64,000 nucleotides of DNA, from assembly GCA_914767715.1 (NCBI GenBank), contig OU612066.1, forward strand, positions 25,706,283 through 25,770,282, given 5' to 3'. Made by a program: the position numbers and the translations under genes. Each line of letters opens with the position of its first letter. Position 1 is the stretch's first letter. The notes under the pieces were generated by a model, which made no database searches, was not told the DNA's origin, and saw only the letters and a list, made by a program, of their open reading frames with translations. This DNA comes from Membranipora membranacea. Taxonomy: Eukaryota > Bryozoa > Gymnolaemata > Cheilostomatida > Membraniporidae. Of the stretch, positions 44,181 to 53,346 are shown piece after piece.

Positions 44181-45361
44181 CATTTAAATCATCCATGATA
44201 ATAGTTCAATTTCTTATCTCTATCAAATATTTTATTCATGTCCTGTTGCAAGCCAGCGGATTACTCCCACAAGGTGAGTTAAATTGTGATATTTTATCAA
44301 ATCGATGTGCAGAAAGTGCAGAACGTTTAATGAATACTGCAGAGATGTATTCCGTAAGTTGCATTTGTTCATCATGAGCTTGACGAATTATCGGAGATGA
44401 ATTGATAAGTTTCAAACCTTTAGAGAAAGCTAACGATGGATAAAAGGGAAATCGACTCGCAAGTTTGACATTTTGTTTATCCCAGATATCGGTTAGGGTT
44501 CTCTCCAGGAATTTAGAGCAAATGGTGGAAAACGCCGAAAAGTAGAAAATTTGGCACGTCGTAACTTTCGGTTCTATAATGTGAACCATCTCTTAGAAAT
44601 AAAGATCTGCAATATATCATAACATTACATGGGTTCAAATGAATAAAAGACCTGGAAAAAAATGTTGATCTGCAGCCCGATTGAACTACCAACTGTCAGA
44701 TTCATTTACCAGTCTGTTTACCAGCAACACCATGTCCCTCATGAATTATTGAGCCATGCAACTTGTATTTGTAAACATTCATGTATGGCTATTAGGCAAC
44801 AAAAGATGCATGGCTGTCCGTCGCTTCCGCTGGAGAGAACCCTGATATGAGTCTGTATGGAAAGCTTTTTTGACACCACTGTCAATATGTCAGAAACAGG
44901 GCTAACATTGTGTCAAGTATTATCATTATGATGAATAGTGGATTGATTAAAAGATAATTGATATATCCACAAACTCATACGGTTCTAGAAATAAAAAAAA
45001 CAACAAAACAATAAATGCTAGGTTTAAATTATTAAGCTGTATATGTGTAATATACAGGGCTGCCTGCAGGACATGACGTGTTTGGGGGGGGGGGCTTTAG
45101 GGCGGAACCTAAATACCATCAGGGAATACAGGGTCTGGTTTTAATTGGCTGGCCAAGATGTGGCTAATGTCGCTCTCTTTACAAAATTGCCTATTGAAAC
45201 ATCTACATCCTATAGCCAACCTTTCATCACCCTTGTTGTTGAATTCTTGAAATGTTGAATTGTTGAATTGAATTCTTGATTGTTGAATTCTTGAAGCGCA
45301 AGGCTGAAAAAATCCGAGCTCCAGAAAAATTGACAATAAATCTGGGTAATTTTCACCCAAA

Positions 45362-46942
45362 ATGAACAAAGGCAAGAAGAGAAAACTCATTTCCAGTAAT
45401 GATCCTGATGAGGATGATGCTGAGGATAATATCTTCACCTATTCGCTCAACAAGTTGAAGGCATTACAAAAGAAAATCGACTCTACTACCACTGATGAGT
45501 CTATCACCATAAAAGGTAATCCGGGAAACATCCAAATTGTCGTTGACTGCAGCACAGCTGTTTTTGAGCTTGTCAGATCTATATTTCAAACATCCATTCA
45601 GGAGCAATATCTTTATGTAACTAGGAAAATGAATAAAGATAAGGACAAAAACACAACAGCCACCATATTCACCGTTAAAAACAAGAAGAAATCGGATAGA
45701 CGCCTTTATACTGCAAACTTTTACCATACCACCTCTAGAATACTGGTGAATGCTATCAAAGATGTTGATGTGTTTATAAGTCACTACTCTAAGCTGGTAG
45801 GTGAATTACAGCCAGAAACAATTGCCAATTTAAACGAGAAAGTCCGTTCCTCATGCTCAAATGCAATGGAATCGCTAAAAAGTAAACAAACCAATGCCAA
45901 CAGCAGCACAACTCAACAACAAAGCACACAAGGTGCTCTAGGGGGATCTACAGTTTCACTGCCAGAGTCTTCTCAGTGTTCCCTGTCTGAGATAATGGAG
46001 ACTTCTGCTCCATTCGTCGACAGCGCTCCCAGTCATTCCAGGGACAGAGATTGTGGGGAGAGTCCCGAATGTGCGTCATGCAGAACTCTACATGGCGTGC
46101 TTTCTATTATGATGGAGAAGATGGACAGCATGCAGGAGAAGATGGACAGCATGCAGGTTAAATTGGATAAAATTACTAGTGCTTTTTCTGAGAGCCCTAG
46201 TACAAAGGAATGTCCATCAAATTCCAAAAATACCGTACAACAAACATATCTTCCAACTCAAACTCTTAACACCACACAACAATGGTCATCAGTTGCAAGC
46301 AGCAGTAGACAACTCCACAGAAATATTCTTTCATCAACAACACATCAAAACACACCAACACCAAGTTCACCGGCAACTACATCCAACACACCAGATCACA
46401 TGCCCTCTATTACAAAAACAGCTCGTCCAAACAACTTCAACCCCAAGCACTGCATCGTAATAAGTATCAACAAGTCATCAAAAACCTACCAAAACTATAA
46501 TCAAGACAACATCAGACGTGAGATTAACCGTGAATTCGGCCCAACAATCATAGAAAACATAACGACCTACAATTTCAAGACAGAATCTCCAAAAATTATG
46601 CTGCACCTTCGCGATGAAAAGACAGTGACCAAGTTGATAAACACTTGGAATACATTACTATTTGAAAATTCGCAAGTAAGAAAGACAATCAATCCAGAAT
46701 CAGCAAAAGTCAACACTGGTATGCTGAGAGGCATTCCTATCGATGCTGATGATGAACTTGTAATAAAAGAGATATCACAGAATTTCCCCAACTCTTCAGC
46801 TATAAGGATTTACAAAGGGGAAAAGAAAATGCGCATCTTTAAAGTAAAGTTTGACACTCAGGACCAATACAACAAGGTCCTCAGTCAAGGTATGATTTTA
46901 GACTCACTTAAACTTAAATGCCATTTTGAAAAACTTCTATGA
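45362..46942 (+). CDS. LINE ORF1 protein (526 aa)
   Basis: ORF1 of an apparently intact LINE, expected to bind element RNA and act as nucleic-acid chaperone. The N-terminal third is Lys/Asp-rich. A central CGESPECASCRTLHG cysteine motif is followed by a short coiled coil with a duplicated EKMDSMQ unit (around residues 245-275). Then comes a Ser/Thr/Gln-rich linker. The last ~165 residues (from NPKHCIVISINKSSKTY) look like an RRM-type domain plus C-terminal domain, as in CR1/L2-group ORF1. The stop overlaps the ORF2 start by four bases (ATGA at 46939-46942), pointing to reinitiation-coupled translation. The ATG at 45362 is the first in frame. Confidence 0.75.
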   Translation: MNKGKKRKLISSNDPDEDDAEDNIFTYSLNKLKALQKKIDSTTTDESITIKGNPGNIQIVVDCSTAVFELVRSIFQTSIQEQYLYVTRKMNKDKDKNTTATIFTVKNKKKSDRRLYTANFYHTTSRILVNAIKDVDVFISHYSKLVGELQPETIANLNEKVRSSCSNAMESLKSKQTNANSSTTQQQSTQGALGGSTVSLPESSQCSLSEIMETSAPFVDSAPSHSRDRDCGESPECASCRTLHGVLSIMMEKMDSMQEKMDSMQVKLDKITSAFSESPSTKECPSNSKNTVQQTYLPTQTLNTTQQWSSVASSSRQLHRNILSSTTHQNTPTPSSPATTSNTPDHMPSITKTARPNNFNPKHCIVISINKSSKTYQNYNQDNIRREINREFGPTIIENITTYNFKTESPKIMLHLRDEKTVTKLINTWNTLLFENSQVRKTINPESAKVNTGMLRGIPIDADDELVIKEISQNFPNSSAIRIYKGEKKMRIFKVKFDTQDQYNKVLSQGMILDSLKLKCHFEKLL

Positions 46943-49683
46943 TGGCAATGAATTTTTATAGCGCATATCTTAATATCCGTGGATTGGCAAGCAAACTGGA
47001 AGAGGTTCGTTTAATTCTTAGTGATCACAAATTTAGTATACTGTGTTTGGCTGAAACATTTTTGAATGAAAATGATGACAGCTGCCTATATGAGGTACCA
47101 GGATATACGATGATAAGAAGGGATAGGCTCTGTAACAATGGTGGGGGATTACTCTGCTATGTCCATGATTCACTGGTCATTGAACATCTGGAAAATTTAG
47201 ATCTTTACATGGATGAGAGTATAACAGTCAAGGTCAGACCCAGAAGCCAAAAGAGTTTTTTGGTCACATACTTATATAGACCTCCCCAATCAAAAGCATC
47301 ATGGAACACAGACTTTTCAGAGTTTGTCGAGCGTTGTTATGGTTTGAACGATGAAATTATAATATTTGGTGATTTCAATATTGATTTGCTGAATCCAACT
47401 TCGAAAAACAGGTGGTTAGATAATGTTACCTCTCCACTACTGTTGAATCAACTTATATCTGAACCCACTCGCATAACTAATTCATCAAGGACACTAATTG
47501 ACCACATCTATTCAAGTAAAAGTGACAATATTGCTAAATCTGGTGTCATCAAATATTCACTGAGTGATCATTTCATGATAGTAGCTTCAAGAGAGATTGA
47601 TAGAAATGTTAAAATATCTAAACAAAGATGTAAGGTAACATTTTTGGATTATTCATTTGCAACACCTGAAAACATTTTTAACACATTCTCAAGGGAAAAT
47701 TTTGGTTATGTACTGTATGAAAGATCAATAGACTCAATGTTTGAGAAGTTCTATAGCCATTTGAATCATCATATATCAAAACTCGTGTTTGAGAAGACTC
47801 GTTTTGTAAGAACGCATAATCTTCCAAAATGGTTGGATGATGAGGTAAAAATGAACATCAAAATCAGAGATCAACTCAAACAAAACGGTGATTGGGAAGG
47901 ATATAAAAAACAGCGAAATTATGTCACTAATATGATCAGACAAAAGAAGAAAAGAGCTATTTCTAATACTATTAAAGAGTCTAAAGGTAATACAAAACCT
48001 GTTTGGGATGTATTAAAGAATAAAAAGAAGGAGACTTTCCCTGCGACAAATTTGAGTGCAGATCAATTTAACAGCCATTTCACATCCATTGCAAAATCAA
48101 TCACAAAAAACCTTGTTGTAACAGATGAGATGACATTTCACGTATCCAAACATAATTTGACAGACATACCACAATTCACCCCTTTCACATGTACAAGAAT
48201 ATTGTTCCACATTCCTGATAGTAAAAGTACAGGACCTGACAGAATTACAGTGAAGATGTTGAAGCTTGTTTGGCCTTATATTGTGGATATTGTCACCGAT
48301 ATGTTTAACAGGGTTTTAAGCAAAGGACAGTTCCCTTCAACATGGAAACTAGCTCGAGTTTCACCAATACATAAATCTGGGGATATAAATAACCCATCAA
48401 ATTATAGGCCAATTTCAGTCTTGCCTGTTCTTTCAAAAATATTTGAGAAACACATAAATCACCATCTGCAAGAATATCTCACTAAGAACAAAATCATCCA
48501 TGAGCTTCAATGTGGATTTAGAAAAGGCCATTCTTGTTCAGACAGTTTATTTAAAATTATTTCAGACTCTTTGGTGGAGAAAATTAATGGAAATGTTATG
48601 ACATTACTTTTTCTGGATTTTAAAAAGGCATTTGACTGTGTATCCCATGTTTTACTACACAATAAGTTGAAGGCTTGCGGCATCGGAAAAAATATGTTAA
48701 AACTTCTTGACACCTTTCTGGCAGACAGAAGGCAGTTTGTTAAACTCAATAATATTGAATCTTGTAGATTGCCTATCACAATAGGGGTCCCTCAAGGTTC
48801 AATCCTAGCACCAACTTTGTTTCTCATCTTCATAAATGATTTATTAACTTCATCAAAATCAGACTCATCATCATATGCATATGCTGATGATACAGTGTTC
48901 CTGTCATCTAATAAAAACCTTCAGCAACTAAAGGCAAAGGCATCTGAAGATTCAAGTGGCATTTTGGATTGGTGCAATCGTAACCGGATGGTTATAAATG
49001 TTCAGAAATCTCATTACATGCTACTTAATATCTCAGATCCGCTTTATGACCTGGAACTGTACATAGGGCATGAAAAACTAAACAGACAGAGAACTACAAG
49101 GCTTCTGGGTTTTGTGTTGAATGACTCGCTTTCATGGCAGGATCATCTAGAGTATGTATATAAAAAGGTACAACGGAATGTTTACCTACTTCAAAATTTG
49201 AGATACTTCTTGGATATAGCAAGTGCCCGCACATTTTACTTCCAGTTTATCTATTGTCACCTTATATATGGTATCCATATCATTGGCAACTTGTCCTGCA
49301 ATAATGCCCTCAATAGATTATTTTTGTTGCAAAAACGGGCTTTACGCATTATCGCCAATGTGCATTACATCCCGTATTATCTCATTTCAACCGAATCCAT
49401 TACACAATCATTACAACTCCTACCTCTTCCTAAGCTTGTTTGTTATTTCACTTCACTTTTTGCGCATAAGATAAACAATTTTTTAACACCACCATTTATA
49501 TATAGAGGATTTAAAAACACTACCAAGTTCAATTTTCGTGATAAACATTTACTTTTATATCATACAGACAATCTAAGATACAAAGTTTCTGCTACATACA
49601 ATTCTTTACCGTTACATTTGAGATCTAAAGAGAAGTTCAGTTCATTCAAAACTTTACTTTTCAACCATATATTATCGACTTGA
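46939..49683 (+). CDS. LINE ORF2: APE endonuclease-reverse transcriptase (914 aa)
   Basis: Catalyses nicking of the target and target-primed reverse transcription. The APE endonuclease is at residues 1-220: YLNIRGLASKLEEV, catalytic LAETF, GGGLLCYV, GDFNIDLL (~140) and SDHFMI (~213). The RT is at about 430-700: KSTGPDRITVKML, NYRPISVLPVLSKIFEK, LDFKKAFDCVSH, GVPQGSILAPTLF, YADD at 648-651, and LLGFVLNDSLSW. The C-terminus ends LPLHLRSKEKFSSFKTLLF. All motifs are intact with no break, so the element may be young or still competent. CR1/L2/Jockey superfamily; no RNase H seen. Its 3' tail matches that of the broken LINE at 30.5 kb. Confidence 0.9.
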   Translation: MMAMNFYSAYLNIRGLASKLEEVRLILSDHKFSILCLAETFLNENDDSCLYEVPGYTMIRRDRLCNNGGGLLCYVHDSLVIEHLENLDLYMDESITVKVRPRSQKSFLVTYLYRPPQSKASWNTDFSEFVERCYGLNDEIIIFGDFNIDLLNPTSKNRWLDNVTSPLLLNQLISEPTRITNSSRTLIDHIYSSKSDNIAKSGVIKYSLSDHFMIVASREIDRNVKISKQRCKVTFLDYSFATPENIFNTFSRENFGYVLYERSIDSMFEKFYSHLNHHISKLVFEKTRFVRTHNLPKWLDDEVKMNIKIRDQLKQNGDWEGYKKQRNYVTNMIRQKKKRAISNTIKESKGNTKPVWDVLKNKKKETFPATNLSADQFNSHFTSIAKSITKNLVVTDEMTFHVSKHNLTDIPQFTPFTCTRILFHIPDSKSTGPDRITVKMLKLVWPYIVDIVTDMFNRVLSKGQFPSTWKLARVSPIHKSGDINNPSNYRPISVLPVLSKIFEKHINHHLQEYLTKNKIIHELQCGFRKGHSCSDSLFKIISDSLVEKINGNVMTLLFLDFKKAFDCVSHVLLHNKLKACGIGKNMLKLLDTFLADRRQFVKLNNIESCRLPITIGVPQGSILAPTLFLIFINDLLTSSKSDSSSYAYADDTVFLSSNKNLQQLKAKASEDSSGILDWCNRNRMVINVQKSHYMLLNISDPLYDLELYIGHEKLNRQRTTRLLGFVLNDSLSWQDHLEYVYKKVQRNVYLLQNLRYFLDIASARTFYFQFIYCHLIYGIHIIGNLSCNNALNRLFLLQKRALRIIANVHYIPYYLISTESITQSLQLLPLPKLVCYFTSLFAHKINNFLTPPFIYRGFKNTTKFNFRDKHLLLYHTDNLRYKVSATYNSLPLHLRSKEKFSSFKTLLFNHILST

Positions 49684-49869
49684 CCAACATCATTGATGAT
49701 ATTATTTCCCTTCTGTTTCTCTTTTTTTGTTATAAAAAAAAATTGTTTTCTGGCACTGAGTGCAAAACATTTCGAATGAGATGACTTTTGATGCCAATAA
49801 AAAGTATATACCCTGACTTAATCTGCACCAGAATAAAAATGGAAAATATATAAATGTTTGTTTTTTTAA

Positions 49870-50629
49870 AGTAAGCCACTATATATAGCAGGGATAATTT
49901 GTAAAAAAAAAAGGTCCTGATCAATTGTACTTCATGTGTCATCATTGTCATAGTCACATTTCAATCCAACAATTATATCAGACAACTCCTTATTGATGAT
50001 ATTTGTATCATGTACAGCTTAAGTAAGCTAGATATTTGAGTCCTGGAATTCTGAAATTTGAATTTCCTTGGAATTCAAGCATTTGGAGTAGTTAGTCTAC
50101 AAGCAAATGCTAACATTTATTTGGAACTAGGGGGCTTTGAGTGTGCTGAAGCATAATCTCAGGTTCATCTCAGCACCAAAAGCAATCCACATTGCAAAAT
50201 CCACCAAACCAATACATGCATTAGTGTTACTTCATTTCTTGACTCCTAATTCAGGCCAAGATTGTTGGTTCCTTGGTGTCCATAGATGAGTTTATAACCT
50301 CGATGTTAATGTCTGAAGGAAGTGAGTAACACCGTAGCCGTATTTCACTCGCTTAGTATCAATAGTTTTCCATAAGTTGGTGGCTACAAAGTAGCTTATA
50401 GCAACTGACGACTTATCTAACTAAAGACCTTCTCTCAAATGAGCCATTTCAAAAATCAATCAATCCAAAGTGCTGGCAAAAATACCAAAGCAAAGTCATT
50501 GTGTGAGATTATGTGATTTTATTTGATTTCAACTTTGGTCATTGCAACATGTTACGGAGAAGGATGAAAACATGCTGGTATGAGATGTGATGATATTGTA
50601 CATGAAATACCAAAATTCTCAGTGGGATC
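49870..50629. other. Non-coding stretch
   Basis: AT-rich, no coding frame or known repeat recognised between the LINE tail and the hAT remnant. Confidence 0.4.
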
Positions 50630-51575
50630 CTTGAGATTGCATGCTTTCTACAAGCTTTGAGAAGTCCGGGGTTATTTCAGCCATAGCTATGAGAAGGTTT
50701 TGTATGCTCCTCACTGAGTGCAGCTCTTTGCTTGTTTTTGATGAATGATAGTTTAGAAAACAAAGATTCACAAGCATATGAGCTACCAAACATTACCAAA
50801 AGTCGACACCCGACCTGACTCAAGTTGGAATATTTCTAGATAACTAGTGGAGATGATCAAAACGATAATCCGAGTTCTGATAACTGAGCTTTCATAGCTG
50901 AATTGGCTGAAAAATCACAAATATCCAGTTCTACATCACACTGTTTGAGATTGGGCATGAATGCAGACAGCTGCTCTCTCCACAAATCACCTTCATTCAA
51001 ACATGGGGTTGTGACAATATCAATAAGTGCACTAATCTCATTGCATGCCTTGAAACGGTTGTTGAATTCAGTAATCAAATTTGATATAAAGTTGATGGCC
51101 AGCTGGCTGTCTATCTCATCTGGATGGTCGATGTTGTCTAGGTGCGTGTTCACAGCTTTGAAATGAGCTTGTTCTCCCGTGAGGTCCCCGCAAAATAGCT
51201 CATGAGAGCATGTTCAGAAAGCCTTTCACATGGCAGCTACGTCCTTATCCTTACCTATAATGCAAATCACATAGGATAGTCAGATTTTTGATGTTTATTT
51301 CATTTTCAAGGTCATGCCAATAATCAAATCTTCACCATGAGGAAATCAGCATTCCTCTAGTTTAGTGAATTTACCTTGAAGTTTGAGATTGAGGTCATTT
51401 AGTTTCCCAACCAAAACGACAAGAAAGGCCATGTCGAACAGCTTCTGTTGATCTGTAAGCAGAGTTATGTACTCCTGTACTGCTGAGCTGGTAGGTTGCA
51501 TTCGCAAGAATTCCAAGAGGCTGTTTCTCAAAGACCAGATCCGCTCTAAGGACTTTCCTCTATTCAACCAATCTA
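50630..51575 (-). pseudogene. Decayed hAT-like transposase (GTF2IRD2/ZBED type), C-terminal half
   Basis: Three broken pieces lie in order on the minus strand. At ~51575-51346: FLVVLVGKLNDLNLKLQGK, the LN.LN..LQGK signature of domesticated-like hAT proteins. At ~51153-50857: a helical ISNLITEFNNRFKACNEI segment. At ~50830-50635: FGSSYACESLFSKLSFIKNK, the hAT dimerisation motif, then after a frameshift TPDFSKLVESMQSQGSH. Several stops and at least two frameshifts show it is dead. The N-terminal BED finger and catalytic core are missing. LOX copy 3 begins right at its upstream edge. Confidence 0.65.
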
Positions 51576-52747
51576 GGCTAAGCCTCTGATGGACGCCCGT
51601 CCACCCGCCTGCCTGCCCACCTACCTGCCCACTCTCCCGCCTGCCCGTCCACCAGAGGCTGAGTCTGGATCGCACTGTCTCGTGTTACAATATATTATAT
51701 TGAGAGAACTCTGGCTGTGCATAAATAATGTCGATTTTGTCCGAGTTTGGAGTTGATCCAATATCATGATGGTAGCATGGTAACATGAAAAATAAACCCA
51801 TAAACTTAATCTTTCAATTTTTTATTTGCATTCAGAGTTGCCCTCCCCCTTTCTCCAACCCATTCGGTAACACACACCTTGTTTCTTGGTCTCTTTCTGT
51901 TCAGTTTAGCAGGGGGGTCTTTCAATTAGAAACAGCCAAAATCGCAATATTATCGCTCACTCACTGAGTGAGCAATACCTGCTAGGGGTCTCGCTTTCAG
52001 ATCGCTCAGTCACTTGATGGAACTATATACATTCTTAGTGAGCGATTTGGGAGCGATTTTCTCTCATTGAAACACCAAGTGAGTGATAATTTTGAGCGAT
52101 GTGATAGTGATGTGATAGTGATAACTTGCTTTAGTAAAGGTTCACTCTTTCTAATTGAAAGACCCCCCAGGATAATTGGGAGGGTATGCATATTCATCAT
52201 ACTGACAGAAATTTGCGGCATCATGACCGACACTGGCCGTGAAAATGAAAGAAGTCACCAGCTCTGATAACTCATCATTGGTGGATACAGACGACGGGAT
52301 ACCCTTCAAATAGACATGTGTATCAGTGTGAGTAAAAATAAGAAAAACTGCAGATCTGTGTACAGGTGTATATGAGGGGGGGGGGGGGCTAGTCATGATT
52401 GGCAGGATGATGCATGCCTGCTGCATAAAAAACAGTTGATAAACCCTGCTACTAATCGATAAAACAGTTTAATGTTTCATGTTTGATTAGTAACGCGAAA
52501 GGTGAACCAAGTTATTGAAGGAACAGCTTCAATCTTGGTATGAAATCGAACAGAATGAGACGTTGTCTCGACAAAATCTAAGACCTCTGCCTACTGCTCC
52601 TTCACCTGCACGTGATTGTGTGGAAACAGGAAGTACTGATGGAATTTCTCTTTGTATGCTGGTACCAACAAAAATGCTTGGGTTTTATCAAGATAGTGAT
52701 TCACAGATTTCTGTATAAGATGTGATACCCACACTCTGTCTTAGCCA
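51572..52747 (-). pseudogene. LOX copy 3: lone exon 12 fragment with flanking introns
   Basis: Homologous to 12603-13690 of copy 1. Exon 12 is split into 52169-52303 ([16 protein letters not shown] to PPNYP) and 51878-51912 (AKLNRKRPRNK) by a MITE. The metal-site text reads GHDAANFCQ, so His and Asn persist. No other LOX exon is present. The fragment ends at about 52747, where sequence homologous to the region past the LOX stop (copy 2) begins, a direct duplication junction. The donor is GTGTGT and the acceptor TTTGAAG. Confidence 0.8.
51913..52168. mobile_element. ~255-bp MITE inserted in LOX exon 12 copy
   Basis: The ends GGGGGTCTTTCAATTAGAAA and TTTCTAATTGAAAGACCCCC are exact inverted repeats. 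The other two exon 12 copies read without interruption across this point (TAGCAGGATAA), so the insertion is certain. The target duplication is CAG (3 bp) or AG, depending on how the G/C run is split. A GGG start with a 3-bp duplication is suggestive of PIF/Harbinger but unproven. Confidence 0.85.
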
Positions 52748-53346
52748 TTAAATTGTACACCAAAGTTTCTAAATCCCTTGTAGGAATAAATTTATTTATT
52801 ACTATCGCGGACAAATGGCAAAAAGAAAAATATCTGCCAAGAATCAGTAATAATACAGGCTAATATAAAAAGATGTAAGAAGTATGTGTTAGTGAAAGGA
52901 TATGCCTATAAAGTTTTTATTATCTTATTTTGATTTGTGGTTTGATTTTTTTAGGTGCACCGTACTAAGAGTAAGAAACAGCAATAGTATCAGTTCCTTG
53001 GATGTCTTTGAAGAAAAAAGAAAAAAACAATGTTATTTTGCTGTAGGAGGACATTTCCAAACAAGACGAAACAATGACACAAACAAAAAATAAAATATGA
53101 ATATTTCTCACAACTGACTGAGTAGGTCAATCAATATCAATTAGATTGCCTCGAAACTTTTTTATTTAGATAAATGCTGCAGCCAAACTAGCTTAAATTG
53201 TTAACCAGCCGTCAAACCATTACAAGTTGGCACGAGCAGATTTAAGGACTGTGGAAAACCTTTTTTAATATTTAACAATTGCTGCAGTCAAATTAGCTAA
53301 GATTGCTAAACAACTCTTAGACAATTGGAAATTGATACGAGAAGTT

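Larger units (their letters stand above)
45109..49860 (+). mobile_element. Apparently full-length two-ORF LINE
   Basis: Two overlapping ORFs (45362-46942 and 46939-49683) plus a 3' UTR ending CCAGAATAAAAATGG and an ATATATA tail near 49840-49855. The 5' end is not fixed. A TTGAATTCTTGAA-type repeat cluster at 45236-45295 precedes ORF1 and may be the 5' UTR. No target duplication was identified. Confidence 0.75.
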
